The notes below the pieces were generated by a model. The model was not told where the DNA came from. It did not search any database and was given only the letters and a program-made list of their open reading frames with translations. Made by a program: the position numbers and the translations under genes. Below are positions 53,692 through 63,681 of a DNA stretch of 64,000 nt, one piece after another. Position 1 is the first letter of the stretch. The number at the start of each line of letters is the position of its first letter. The stretch lies in contig CABFPG010000005.1 in NCBI GenBank assembly GCA_902141825.1, positions 1-64,000 on the forward strand, read 5' to 3'. Source of the DNA: Thalassocella blandensis (lineage in GTDB: Bacteria; Pseudomonadota; Gammaproteobacteria; Pseudomonadales; Cellvibrionaceae).

Positions 53692-54870
53692 TTAGTCTGT
53701 GGTGTCGACGAATACAGATTCTTCCATACGTTGTAGAACGACCTGCTCCACAATATAGGCGGTTGTGATAATTTGGTCTTTGGCAAAGTACATCCAATCA
53801 ACATCCTGCTGGTAGCCGCGTTCTCCGCTGGCGGCGGTAACGCCTCCATCAATAAACCATATGTTGAAGTTGATCGACATAGGAGATTCCGGATATACAT
53901 CGCCACTGTGGGTAGCTACCAGCTCTTTGTCGATGTAATAGCGGATTTCATTGTCATCCACTTGCATCAACAGGATGTGCCACCCGGAATAATCCGCGGT
54001 GATCGCATCGCTGGTGTTATCGGCAACCCAGGGGTCAGGCTGGTAAGTTTCCCAGCTGGTCATAAACATGGTGTTGTCATTCGTACCCCATCCACCATTG
54101 GCCAGGTATTCAAAGTCCAGTTCGCTGTAATTCGGATCATTGTCGAAATTCAGCGGCGTGATGGTGTAGAAGGTTTCGACGATTTCGTCACCATCACTTC
54201 CATGCGTGGGCGCGTTGTTGAAGTAAACACGTGCCGCGTATGTGCCTTTAATGAATCCGCCTTCAAAGGTGACCTGTGACTGAACGGTTGGGCCACTTTC
54301 GCCTTCGGTGGTGGCTTTCATGCGCATTAATTTGTTGTCGGGGCTGCTGCTCGAATCATTGTCATCAACAAAGGTGACGTACTCTGTGGACCAGCTTGCA
54401 TTCGCTGCACCAGGACCACCGCCGCCAGAGCGTACATACCAGCCATTGCTGGGCATTTGGCTTGACATGCTGTAGCTGAAATCATCAAACAGGATACCTT
54501 CTTCAATAATCGGGCTTAAGCCACCGCTAGAGCTGGACGACGAGCTCGAGCTGCTGCTGGATGATGAGCTGCTGGAAGACGAACTGCTCGAAGATGAGCT
54601 GGACGAAGACGAACTGCTTGAAGACGAGCTGGACGAAGACGAACTGCTTGAAGATGAGCTGGACGAAGACGAACTACTTGAAGACGAGCTGGAGCTACTG
54701 CTTTCTCCGCCACTAGAGCTGCTGGTTGAGCTGCTGGAGCTGGATGAACTGCTGGAGCTCGAGGCGTTGCCACCGTCACCGCCGTCTGAACCGCCACCAC
54801 CACATGCACTAAGGGCTGTCGCGGCGCAAAGGATTAAGAGATTCCGTCTGAAAAAAGTGAGAATGTGCAT
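53692..54870 (-). CDS. Poly-Ser lipoprotein with GH16-like domain
   Basis: Starts at the ATG at 54870. The product has a lipobox (ATALSACGGGG), then about 80 residues that are nearly all Ser, then a GH16-type beta-sandwich with the catalytic signature E-L-D-F-E in YSELDFEYLANGGW. It carries WHILLMQVDDNEIRYYIDKELVATH, as in family 16 hydrolases. It is likely tethered to the outer membrane by lipid and Ser linker and acts on a beta-glucan-type or galactan polysaccharide. The specificity is unknown. Confidence 0.87.
   Translation of the reverse strand: MHILTFFRRNLLILCAATALSACGGGGSDGGDGGNASSSSSSSSSSSSTSSSSGGESSSSSSSSSSSSSSSSSSSSSSSSSSSSSSSSSSSSSSSSSSSSSSSSSSSSSSSSSSSGGLSPIIEEGILFDDFSYSMSSQMPSNGWYVRSGGGGPGAANASWSTEYVTFVDDNDSSSSPDNKLMRMKATTEGESGPTVQSQVTFEGGFIKGTYAARVYFNNAPTHGSDGDEIVETFYTITPLNFDNDPNYSELDFEYLANGGWGTNDNTMFMTSWETYQPDPWVADNTSDAITADYSGWHILLMQVDDNEIRYYIDKELVATHSGDVYPESPMSINFNIWFIDGGVTAASGERGYQQDVDWMYFAKDQIITTAYIVEQVVLQRMEESVFVDTTD
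54526..54763. repeat. Trinucleotide/15-bp repeat DNA encoding the Ser linker
   Basis: A long array of Ser codons in which blocks such as GACGAGCTGGACGAAGACGA recur on the plus strand at short intervals. Such tandem DNA can expand or contract and changes the linker length. Confidence 0.85.
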
Positions 54871-55098
54871 AATGTTTCCTAAACTTCCTGAGTTATACAA
54901 CGCAATTAACGCTCACTGACACAGCAATCAAGCTTTTGCCGTAAAGTCTGTGGGGATCAGATGAGCAGCTATAGAACGCAGTGTTGTATATTCTTTTTTA
55001 GTTCACGTTTTTACGTGTTTATAGATGAGGAGTATATAGAATTAATGTGGCGCGTAATATGAATGACGTCGCAGCATTTTTGTTAAGCAGTCTAAGTT

Positions 55099-57123
55099 TT
55101 AGTCAAACATATTCAAAAGTGAGGAAATGGTTTCTTTTCCTTTTTTCTCTATCTGTTCAGGTGTGGCCTGACCAAAGCCTTCTTTTTCCAGATCTTCCTC
55201 CGGCAGTTCGTCAATGAAGCGGCTGGGGGTGGTGCTTTGTTTTTCACCGAATTGTTTGCGCGTAGCCGCGAGGGAAATGGTCAGCGTTTTTTGCGCGCGC
55301 GTAATCCCAACATAAGTCAGGCGACGTTCTTCTTCGATATTGTTTTCTTCAATACTGTTGCGGTGAGGCAATAGTTCTTCTTCCATGCCCACCAGAAACA
55401 CATGAGGAAATTCCAGGCCCTTGGATGCGTGCAGTGTCATCATCTGCACGCGATCGGTCTGGTCTTCCTCTTCCTGGCGTTCGAGCAGGTCCTGCAACAC
55501 CAGCTTGGCAATAGCGTCATTCACGCGCTGCTCACCACTGCGATTCTCGTCATCATCTCGATCCAGCGTGGATTTAATAGATTCGACCAGCCACCACACA
55601 TTTTCCATGCGTTTTTCGGCCACTTTTGGAGAGCTCGCATTTTGGTGCAGCCAGCCCTCATAGTCGATGTCGTCAATCATTTCACGTATGGCCGCAATGG
55701 GGTCATTGTTGTGACAGTTGTCGCGCACATGCACGATCCAGTTGGAAAATTTGCGAATACGTTCGAGGCTGTTTTTCGGGATTAGCGCCTGCAAACCCAG
55801 CTCACCGCAAGCTTCCAATAGGCTGCAATCACGTTCGGTGGCATAGCGGCCCAGCGCTTCCAGGGTGCCAGTGCCAATCTGGCGGCGTGGTGTATTCACA
55901 ATACGCAGGAACGCGTTGTCATCTGCAGGGTTAACAATTAACCGCAGATAGGCCATGACATCTTTAATTTCGGCGCGTGAGAAAAAGCTAGTGCCGCCGC
56001 TCATATTGTAAGGAATCTGGTGGTGCTGCAATTTCAGTTCGAGCAATCGCGCCTGGTGGTTGCCCCGGTAAAGAATGGCGAAATCGCGAAAACGACACTG
56101 GCGCCTGATCCGCTGAGTCAGAATTTCGGTGGCGACACGCTCTGCTTCACTGTCTTCTGTTTTACAATTGATCAGGCGAATGGGTTCGCCCAAGCCCATT
56201 TCACTCCACAGGGTCTTATCGAATTCATGCGGATTATTGGCAATCAGGGTATTGGCCACTTTGAGAATTCGCGAGGTAGAGCGATAGTTCTGCTCCAGCT
56301 TGATTACGTGCAAGCTGGGGAAATCCTGTTTTAACAAAGAGAGGTTTTCCGGTCTTGCACCGCGCCAGGCGTAAATACTCTGATCGTCATCGCCCACAAC
56401 GGTCAATGCCCCCTTGTCGCCGATGAGTTGTTTTACGATCTGGTACTGACTGGAGTTGGTGTCTTGGTACTCGTCAACAAGCAAATAGCGAATTCGCTGC
56501 TTCCAGCGTGTCAGCACTTCCATATTGGATGTGAAGAGCTGGGAGGGCAGGCGAATCAGATCATCAAAATCCACGGCGTTGTAGGCGAGAAGTGCTTTGT
56601 TGTAGCGCTCATATACCAGCGCCCAGGTTTGCTCTGCCGGGCTTTGTGCCATTTCCAGTGCTTTGTCAGGCTCTATTAAGCCACTTTTCCAATTTGAAAT
56701 CTGGTTTTGCACGCTGTCGAGCAGGTCGGTATTGGCATCGCCATCTTTGAGCATGATTTCTTTGATTAAAGACCGCGCATCCTCAGAATCAAAAATAGTA
56801 AAACTGGATTTATAGCCGAGCGCTTTGTGCTCCCGTCGAATGATATTCAGCCCGAGGTTGTGAAAGGTAGAGACTGTCAAGCCATGAGACGCCTTGCCTT
56901 TGACCAGTTTGCCAACACGCTCTTTCATTTCACGGGCGGCCTTGTTGGTGAACGTGACGGCGGCAATATATCGCGCAGGCATATCGCACTCTTGAATGAG
57001 ATAGGCAATTTTTTGCGTAATAACGCTGGTTTTGCCTGAGCCGGCACCTGCTAATACAAGGCATGGCCCATCAATATAGCGTACGGCTTCTTTCTGGCGG
57101 GGATTAAGTCGGCTAAAACTCAC
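55099..57123 (-). CDS. rep: ATP-dependent DNA helicase Rep
   Basis: A 674-residue superfamily 1 helicase, almost exactly the length of E. coli Rep (about 673). Motifs: Walker A AGAGSGKT at 26-33, TFTNKAAREMKERV, DEYQDTN near 220, DDDQSIYAWRGA, LEQNYRSTSRILK and TLHASKGLEFPHVFLVGMEEELLPH, YVGITRAQKTL. It unwinds DNA 3' to 5' and helps replication forks restart. Rep rather than UvrD or PcrA is supported by length and overall pattern. Confidence 0.95.
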   Translation of the reverse strand: MSFSRLNPRQKEAVRYIDGPCLVLAGAGSGKTSVITQKIAYLIQECDMPARYIAAVTFTNKAAREMKERVGKLVKGKASHGLTVSTFHNLGLNIIRREHKALGYKSSFTIFDSEDARSLIKEIMLKDGDANTDLLDSVQNQISNWKSGLIEPDKALEMAQSPAEQTWALVYERYNKALLAYNAVDFDDLIRLPSQLFTSNMEVLTRWKQRIRYLLVDEYQDTNSSQYQIVKQLIGDKGALTVVGDDDQSIYAWRGARPENLSLLKQDFPSLHVIKLEQNYRSTSRILKVANTLIANNPHEFDKTLWSEMGLGEPIRLINCKTEDSEAERVATEILTQRIRRQCRFRDFAILYRGNHQARLLELKLQHHQIPYNMSGGTSFFSRAEIKDVMAYLRLIVNPADDNAFLRIVNTPRRQIGTGTLEALGRYATERDCSLLEACGELGLQALIPKNSLERIRKFSNWIVHVRDNCHNNDPIAAIREMIDDIDYEGWLHQNASSPKVAEKRMENVWWLVESIKSTLDRDDDENRSGEQRVNDAIAKLVLQDLLERQEEEDQTDRVQMMTLHASKGLEFPHVFLVGMEEELLPHRNSIEENNIEEERRLTYVGITRAQKTLTISLAATRKQFGEKQSTTPSRFIDELPEEDLEKEGFGQATPEQIEKKGKETISSLLNMFD

Positions 57124-57807
57124 TTAAGACGGGCCTCGGGCAATCCTGGGGTCGGTAAAAACGGCCGACAATCTTACCAGATCAGAAAGGCCTGCGTTGA
57201 TGTTCAAGGAGTAATTTTACAAATATATTGTGTTCCCGAATTTGGTAAACATCAAACCGATATGCGCAAGCGGCTGAGAGCACAGGCAGCCCGGCGCGAG
57301 TTTGAAACTAAAAGAGCGATCCGTGCTAACTGTACAGATACCAGACTGTGATTTGTAGAATATACATGTTTATGGAGTTATTTACTCGGCGGCAGGCCAG
57401 ACCATCGTTAGTAATGGAAATGCGGGGCATTGCTGACCTCTTGAAACCACTCTCTCACCGGGCAAGCCTCACGCCCAGTAAATCGGCCGCCATGTAAAGC
57501 CTCTGGCGCATGGTGTTATTGCGCCTGACTTCTCTCATTGTTTTGTTCATCCTTCTTAAATGTCACGCGTGGGTTTAATTATCGACAGAGCAGCACTGGC
57601 GGCACACTTAATGCAATACAGGGTATACCAATACTGTTTTTAACAGCGTGCGAAAAATTGCGACGGTGTATTAACGCGTAAAAGTCCTACTTCTCGATCA
57701 CTGGAGGTTTTTACGTGCGTTACGCAATAACAATTTGATTCGTGGAATGGCCGGAGCAGAGAAGCCTTCCTGCAATCTGGCTTTTAAATGTAAAATCGGA
57801 GGTGGAT
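57124..57807. other. Intergenic region upstream of DUF1328 gene
   Basis: About 680 bp between the rep start and the DUF1328 gene. I see no supported gene. Promoters for both lie here. GTAAAAGTCCTA at 57678-57689 recurs at 58132-58143. Confidence 0.45.
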
Positions 57808-57972
57808 ATGTTTAGTTGGGCATTAATATTTTTTCTGTTTGCTCTGGTAGCGGGAATTTTTGGTTTTACCGGACTTGCAGGAACGGCAACAAGTATTGCA
57901 TGGATTCTATTTGTGGTTGGTCTAGTTGTATCAGTTGTCTTTATGCTAATGGGGCGTCGCCCAAGCTTATAG
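57808..57972 (+). CDS. DUF1328 family small membrane protein
   Basis: A 54-residue protein, MFSWALIFFLFALVAGIFGF then LAGTATSIAWILFVVGLVVSVVFMLMGRR, with GGAGG at 57798-57802. It matches the DUF1328/YtjA family (two membrane helices). The family is often stress-induced; role unknown. Confidence 0.92.
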   Translation: MFSWALIFFLFALVAGIFGFTGLAGTATSIAWILFVVGLVVSVVFMLMGRRPSL

Positions 57973-58147
57973 CGGAATGTTCGCTGTCTGACTGATAAAT
58001 CCAGACAGGGTAAGTGGTGAAACGCATGTGTAAAATGATGTCCGTTTTAAATGGAGTTTTTAAGTGACGTTTATGTTAAGTGAAAGGGAACGAATCAGCA
58101 TCATAAAACCGTGTCATTGACCCAGTAGCGAGTAAAAGTCCTAAATT

Positions 58148-58180
58148 AAAAAACGCTTTGCTGATGCTTAGCGTTTTTTT
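58148..58180. terminator. Terminator downstream of DUF1328 gene
   Basis: AAAAAACGCT and AGCGTTTTTT arms flank a 12-nt loop. A likely Rho-independent terminator for the plus strand. Confidence 0.75.
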
Positions 58181-58208
58181 ATGTGCGTAGCAAAAGTATA
58201 TAAATATC

Positions 58209-58330
58209 TAAACTTCTAAAGTACTTAAATTTAAAGGTGTCTAAACTTATAGGTATTTAAAATTAAAGGTATCTAAACTTATAGGTATTTAAAATTAAAG
58301 GTATCTAAATTACAGAAGTATCTGAATTTC
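58209..58330. repeat. 32-bp tandem repeats
   Basis: Two perfect 32-bp units lie at 58241-58272 and 58273-58304, with degenerate copies on both sides (58209-58240 and 58305-58330). The unit starts CTAAACTTATAGG. The array is AT-rich and lies between two stress-type genes. Confidence 0.85.
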
Positions 58331-58451
58331 AACAGTCATTATAAACATTAAGGCGAAAGAATAACGAATCGGTGAAGAGTGTATCTGATGCCTGAAGCCT
58401 GATGGTGTAATGACAATGAAAGATGTTGAGTGAAAAAAAAGATTGGTGCAA

Positions 58452-58481
58452 CAAAAAAAACCGCAGCATAAGGCTGCGGTT
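58452..58481 (-). terminator. Terminator of the BON-domain gene
   Basis: AACCGCAGC and GCTGCGGTT arms around ATAAG, followed on the minus strand by a T-run. It lies 27 bp beyond the BON gene stop. Confidence 0.9.
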
Positions 58482-58507
58482 CTTGGTGAAGCTAAGTGGA
58501 ATTTTAA

Positions 58508-59158
58508 TTATGACTTAACTTCCAGTTTATTGGTCACCTGACGAACATTGCGATTGTTGCGGGCGATCACTTCTGCCAGATTTTTAGTAGCTTGTGTATC
58601 TACTTTACCCGAAAGGGTTACTTCTGCATTTTTAGTGTCTACGTCAATTTTCATACCTTCCACATTAGGCGACTTCAGCAATGCAGTTTTAACCGATGCA
58701 GTTATTGTGGCGTCTTGAACATGCTGACTGAGATCACGATCTGCAGACTTGTTATCCTTATCTCGTGCGCCTTTGTCGACTTTGATATTGTTTTTCACGT
58801 CATCAATGCCAACAATACTCAGGGCTACTTCTTCGGCTAATTCTTTTTCGATGTCATTCGAGACTTCACCGCCAAGCGTGGCAGTATCGTCATTGACTTC
58901 GATGTCGATTTTAAACGGGTTTAAATGTTCATTTAAAATTAAGGCGGTTTCCAGCTTGCCTTCAATCCATCCATCACGGAAAGCGCTTTTAGTGTCTTTC
59001 CAGTTTTGCTTAGAGTCCTGCTTGAATTCACTCCAGTACTCTTTGGCTGTTTGTTTGTCTTGTTCAATCTCATCAGCTTTGACAATGGACGACATTGCTA
59101 AAGAAGATGCAACACAAGAAGCGGCTAATGACATGGCAATCTTTTCTGTAAGTGACAT
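58508..59158 (-). CDS. Exported protein with two BON domains
   Basis: A 216-residue protein with a signal peptide (MSLTEKIAMSLAASCVASSLAMSSIVKADE), a Lys/Glu/Trp helical stretch, then two BON domains: about 80-130 (IDIEVNDDTATLGGEVSN) and about 150-216 (MKIDVDTKNAEVTLSGKV). BON proteins such as OsmY act in the periplasm under osmotic or envelope stress. It is followed by a strong terminator and stands alone. Confidence 0.93.
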   Translation of the reverse strand: MSLTEKIAMSLAASCVASSLAMSSIVKADEIEQDKQTAKEYWSEFKQDSKQNWKDTKSAFRDGWIEGKLETALILNEHLNPFKIDIEVNDDTATLGGEVSNDIEKELAEEVALSIVGIDDVKNNIKVDKGARDKDNKSADRDLSQHVQDATITASVKTALLKSPNVEGMKIDVDTKNAEVTLSGKVDTQATKNLAEVIARNNRNVRQVTNKLEVKS

Positions 59159-59670
59159 AAAAAACTCCTATTGTGTTTTATGAAATATATTTTTAGTTAA
59201 ATAACAACAAGACTAATGCTGATTCTGTGCCAATTTTATAAATGTGTGAATCAATCCTGATGCTGAGCGGGTTTGTGCTAGGTTTGGCGTGGCGACTTTA
59301 CTCAGTTCTTAAGAAAATACCTCTGATGAGCTGGTGTCAGGTGTAAATTATTCTGCAGCACCTAGAAAGTCTTACAAGGCTTTGAAGTAAAAGGCGCGGG
59401 ACCAACAGGATATTGATTAGATAGTTTGTGGCATGAAATTAGCACATGTAATAAATTGTAGTGCTGAGCTTGAGTCGAATTACGATGTACTTGAGTCGAA
59501 TAACGATGTAGTAGTACCTGCTCGGTTGGAAGAACTAAGCGGACGTCAATATGGCGGAGCCTTTTTAATGTAGTTTTCGTGCAGCCATGCCAACGCAAAG
59601 TCAGCACCCTCAGTATTCAGACAGCATAACGGCAAATCATCATTCATTTAATTAACAGCAAAAATACAAC
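59159..59670. other. Intergenic region with a 21-bp duplication
   Basis: About 510 bp between divergent genes. A 21-bp sequence beginning CTTGAGTCGAAT occurs at 59469-59489 and again directly at 59490-59510 with one mismatch. No gene is supported. Confidence 0.55.
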
Positions 59671-60732
59671 ATGAGTAAACAGTTAGTGAACAAGCTAGAT
59701 GCCTACGAAGGGAAAACAAGGTTAACCATTATCTCCATTATTCTAGTTCTTTCGGTAATGTACTTTGCCAAGACCTTGATTTTGCCTATTCTAATATCGG
59801 TGTTCTTTGCACTTTTGCTAAATCCTGTCGTATGCCTGTTACGCAGAATATACATTCCGAGATCTATCGCATCGATACTCGTTGTATCTGCGTTTATTAT
59901 TTCTATTGGCACTTTTTTCTCCTTCTTAATTGAGCCGGGTGAAAAATGGATATCCAAAGTGCCTGAAATTACTGAGCAGTTGAGCAAAAAAATTGATGAA
60001 GCTGCTAAACCCTTTACACAGGAAGAAGATCGGCCCTGGTATGCCTTTGACAAAGAAGAGGAACCGCCAGTATCGGGTCGTGTAATGAGCCATCTCAGCA
60101 ATCTTATTACGCAAGTGCTTGCGAGTTCCACGCCGGTATTTTTTGCGCAAATACTTACGGTGATTGTACTGGTTCTATTTTTCCTCATTCACGGCAATGA
60201 TTTGTATCGCAATTGTGTCGCAGCGCTATCGGGCTTTGCACGCAAACGCTGCCTGGTGGTGATTGGCCGATCTATTCAGTTTGAAATCTCCCGCTATGTT
60301 TTTATCATTTCATTGATCAATCTATCTCTTGGTGCCGCAACGGCAGCTGTACTGTATTTTCTTGGTGTGGAAGATGCGCTGTTATGGGGGGCGTTGGCTA
60401 CCCTGTTCAACTATGTTCCTTACATCGGGCCGTTTGCGATGACAATACTGCTGACTATGGTTGGCTATGTGCAATATGGTTCAGGTATCGAAATATTTAA
60501 GATTCCTATCGCATTTACCATTTTGAATAATATTGAGTGTCAGTTTGTAACTCCGACCATCCTCGGTGGCCGTTTCAAAGTGAACCCGTTAATTGTTGTG
60601 CTGTGGTTATTGATTGTCGGCTGGATGTGGGGCGTGGCTGGAATGATACTGGCAGTGCCGATTCTGGTGAGTTTCAAGATATTGGTAAAACACGCGAAAA
60701 GTCTGAGTTATTGGCGGTCTCTGTTAAGCTAA
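59671..60732 (+). CDS. AI-2E family transporter (PerM-type)
   Basis: A 353-residue membrane protein of the AI-2E/PerM family. The profile has about eight helices, with the conserved LGVEDALLWGALATLFNYVPYIGP near 230 and FVTPTILGGRFKVNPLIVVLWLLIVGWMWGVAGMILAVPIL near 290-330. Some members export a quorum signal, and others act as sodium/proton antiporters; the role here is open. It lies in the stress-type membrane cluster. Confidence 0.9.
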   Translation: MSKQLVNKLDAYEGKTRLTIISIILVLSVMYFAKTLILPILISVFFALLLNPVVCLLRRIYIPRSIASILVVSAFIISIGTFFSFLIEPGEKWISKVPEITEQLSKKIDEAAKPFTQEEDRPWYAFDKEEEPPVSGRVMSHLSNLITQVLASSTPVFFAQILTVIVLVLFFLIHGNDLYRNCVAALSGFARKRCLVVIGRSIQFEISRYVFIISLINLSLGAATAAVLYFLGVEDALLWGALATLFNYVPYIGPFAMTILLTMVGYVQYGSGIEIFKIPIAFTILNNIECQFVTPTILGGRFKVNPLIVVLWLLIVGWMWGVAGMILAVPILVSFKILVKHAKSLSYWRSLLS

Positions 60733-61279
60733 TGGACTATTTTCACCGTTTTGTAAAAAAGAAAAAAGTACAACATGTTTTGTAAATACTGCCAAAGAAA
60801 GTGAACGCCATATTGAATTTGTCGATATGGCGGACCGATCTATTTCACAGCCAAGCACCATCGGTAAATCGTCGCTACAGATGGATCTGACCATTGAGTC
60901 ATATATTTCCTTAGGCAAAATTTCTCTTTGTTTTATATCGCATTTTATTCAGAAAATTCTGATTCATAGACGCGTTTGGCGCCCAACTCGCAATATTCAA
61001 TATTTACTTCATATCTGGACTGAAAGTTGCAATCTCATAGTTACAGCATAGATACAGCATAGTTATTCATCTGTGTTCGCAAAAAATCTGAAGCGATGAA
61101 TAGCATTAATGGTGTGAGCTTTAAACCCTATAGTATTCATGTGTTGTAAAGGTTTTGCTCATATAAAAAATTGAGAACTTGTCATGAACAGTTATTTAGC
61201 ATTAAAAAAACACTACTACCAACAACAAGCAAATGCTCGCAATCGTCAGCATGACATTCGTAACAAAGGAGATTTGTCG
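60733..61279. other. Intergenic region, nothing recognised
   Basis: About 550 bp with no supported gene. It includes an upstream in-frame extension of the next small membrane protein from an ATG at 61184. Confidence 0.4.
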
Positions 61280-61432
61280 ATGAATATCGAACATCAAGAA
61301 TCCAGTCAGTCAAGTCGCGCACTTTATATTGCCGGAATGGCCTTAGTTGCGCTATTCGTTTCCGCCGTATGGTTTGGGATAAAAACCGATTGTCCAAACA
61401 CAGCGTATTATGTGTATTGCTCACCTAAATAA
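61280..61432 (+). CDS. Small single-span membrane protein
   Basis: A 50-residue protein from the ATG at 61280, with GGAG 8 nt upstream: MNIEHQESSQSSRALYIAGM then a hydrophobic span and a short Cys-bearing tail (TDCPNTAYYVYC). An alternative start at 61184 adds 32 polar residues. Unknown function; part of the stress-type cluster. Confidence 0.65.
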   Translation: MNIEHQESSQSSRALYIAGMALVALFVSAVWFGIKTDCPNTAYYVYCSPK

Positions 61433-61524
61433 TCTCGTCAGTATTTAGGTGTTGAATAATATGCAAGAATATCCAACAAAAAATATGAATGAAAAAAACT
61501 ATCCGGTGATGAAGTCAGGTTTAT

Positions 61525-62013
61525 ATGAGCGACGTACAAAGCAGCATGCATAGCAAACAGCTGGAAAAAGAGACAGCGGCGTTGCGCTCGTATATTCGGC
61601 AAATGAATGCCTCTGTAGAGGTCTATAAAGTCCTCAAAGATCAATTCAAGATTTCTTCCCAGCAATGGATGATCGATGAAATTCTGAGTAAGAAGAAGCG
61701 TGTACTCTCTCAGGTGCAGGAAGTCATTTTAAAACGCGATGATACAGTTGAAGACACCGTGCCGTGGTTTAGTGTAATCACAACGAATTACTTTAAGTGT
61801 ATGTCTAAGCTAACTTTCGATCAGCATGTTTATATCATTGATAAGCTCTACTGCATTGAGCGGAAGCTGTCAGACCGATTGGTGGAGCTGATGCAGCATG
61901 CCTACAGCGAAAAAGTAAAAGATCTGGTGCAGGATATGAAAAAAACGGAAGGTGACATTATGGATGGCCTGTCCGTGTTGAAGAATCTTAATTCACCTTG
62001 TAATGACGAGTGA
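61525..62013 (+). CDS. Helical hypothetical protein
   Basis: A 162-residue, mostly helical soluble protein (KQLEKETAALRSYIRQMNASVEVYKVL; WFSVITTNYFKCMSKLTFDQHVYIIDKLY). The open frame is well sized for the interval. I do not recognise the family. It precedes the antiporter gene by 86 bp. Confidence 0.65.
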   Translation: MSDVQSSMHSKQLEKETAALRSYIRQMNASVEVYKVLKDQFKISSQQWMIDEILSKKKRVLSQVQEVILKRDDTVEDTVPWFSVITTNYFKCMSKLTFDQHVYIIDKLYCIERKLSDRLVELMQHAYSEKVKDLVQDMKKTEGDIMDGLSVLKNLNSPCNDE

Positions 62014-62099
62014 ATAATACACCGCACTACTGAGAATAATCACAATGCTGATGGCATGAGGTAAGTACATTGCGTCAGTGAGATAAGGAAAGAAGAAGT

Positions 62100-63413
62100 A
62101 TGTCATTTGCCGCATGGGCATTAATTATTGGTGGGATTCTTCTCATCGTTGGATTTACCCACTCTCTATTCAAAGATCAGCCGATTACATCCGCGATTAT
62201 TTACCTGGTATTCGGTATTGCCCTGGGGCCCACCGGTTTTTCGCTATTTCACTTTAACCCGTTAAAAGAGTCTTTTCTGCTTGAAATATTGACGGAGATG
62301 GCTGTATTGATTTCCTTGTTTTCTGCGGGGGTCAAAATGCCTGTGCCATTTAAGTTTATTAAATGGCGATCTCCTATAAGGCTGGCATTTTTATCTATGA
62401 GTACCACCGTTGCAATGGTGGCTGTGTTTGGTGTGTACTTTTTAAATCTTCCCTTGGGCGCGGCTGTGTTGCTCGGGGCGATAGCCGCTCCTACAGATCC
62501 AGTGCTGGCAACAGACGTTCAAATTCGGCATCCCGGCGAGCGAGATAAGCTGCGTTTTACCTTGACCAGTGAAGCGGGCATGAATGATGGAAGTGCGTTT
62601 CCCTTCGTGATGCTGGGATTGGGTTTACTCACCCTGGAGACTTCCGGCCACGGAGACTTCTCATTAATTGAATGGGTATTGCGCGACGTGGTGTGGGCCA
62701 CTCTGGGCGCGATTGCGATCGGTATTGCAGCAGGTTACAGCGTAGCTTATATCTTAATGAGGCTACGCCGCCAATCTCAATCAATAAAATTCCTGGAGGA
62801 TTTCATTGGGCTTGGTTTAATCGGTGCGACATACGGCGCTAGTGTGCTCACGAGCACGTGGGGATTCCTTGCAGTTTTTGTGGCGGCAGTTGCACTGAGA
62901 CAAACAGAAATTCACTTTGCTCGCTTGCAGCATGCAATCGCGGAAGAACCGCAGTCTGGAGAAAAGCTGCATACGGAAAAAACCAAACAACTCAAGTCGG
63001 ACGACTATTTCGTAAGTGAATCTTCCCTGGTGTTTAAAGAGCATCTGGAAAGATTATCGGAGCTTGCACTGATCATCTTGATTGGTGGAACCTTATTCCC
63101 CGATTCTTGGAGTTGGAGAGCTGTTGCTTTTGCCGGCTTCCTGTTTTTTATGGCGCGCCCTGTCAGTGTATTTGTTGGTTTGATCGGCACCAAGACATCG
63201 TTGGTGGAAAAAGGCTTGATTGGGTGGTTTGGTGTGCGAGGCATTGGATCGCTCTATTATCTCATGTATGCCATCCAGCATGGCTTACCAGAAGATCTCG
63301 CATTGGAGCTTATTCATATTACGCTCATCATGGTTACCTTATCCATTCTGGTTCACGGCATTAGCGCCAGGCATATCATAAAACGATTCTGGCGCGTTCA
63401 TGCAAAGCATTGA
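62100..63413 (+). CDS. Cation:proton antiporter (CPA1/NhaP-type)
   Basis: A 437-residue membrane protein with about twelve helices. Diagnostic blocks are GAIAAPTDPVLATDVQ (ion-binding TDP region) and LTSEAGMNDGSAFPFVMLGLG, followed by FLAVFVAAVALRQTEIHFARLQHAI. It exchanges Na+ or K+ for H+ across the inner membrane. It completes the stress-type membrane cluster. Confidence 0.94.
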   Translation: MSFAAWALIIGGILLIVGFTHSLFKDQPITSAIIYLVFGIALGPTGFSLFHFNPLKESFLLEILTEMAVLISLFSAGVKMPVPFKFIKWRSPIRLAFLSMSTTVAMVAVFGVYFLNLPLGAAVLLGAIAAPTDPVLATDVQIRHPGERDKLRFTLTSEAGMNDGSAFPFVMLGLGLLTLETSGHGDFSLIEWVLRDVVWATLGAIAIGIAAGYSVAYILMRLRRQSQSIKFLEDFIGLGLIGATYGASVLTSTWGFLAVFVAAVALRQTEIHFARLQHAIAEEPQSGEKLHTEKTKQLKSDDYFVSESSLVFKEHLERLSELALIILIGGTLFPDSWSWRAVAFAGFLFFMARPVSVFVGLIGTKTSLVEKGLIGWFGVRGIGSLYYLMYAIQHGLPEDLALELIHITLIMVTLSILVHGISARHIIKRFWRVHAKH

Positions 63414-63681
63414 TAACTTTTACACCACTGAAATTTTGTAAAAATCACCAAACATTCTTGTATGAATATCAATGTGTAAAAATGTGTAGCGCTCGATTGA
63501 TGATATTTCACTTGAAATTGTTACTCAATACAGGGTGTAATTCGTAAAAAACAAAAAAAATAGTTTTAAAAAGGAAAAATAAATGTTGGCCCGTTTATTG
63601 ATTTAATAAATAAAAACAGCAGTAAAACAAACCATTGCATGCGAGTCAAAACTTGTCGATGCATTTTTTGGAGATGGGCCA

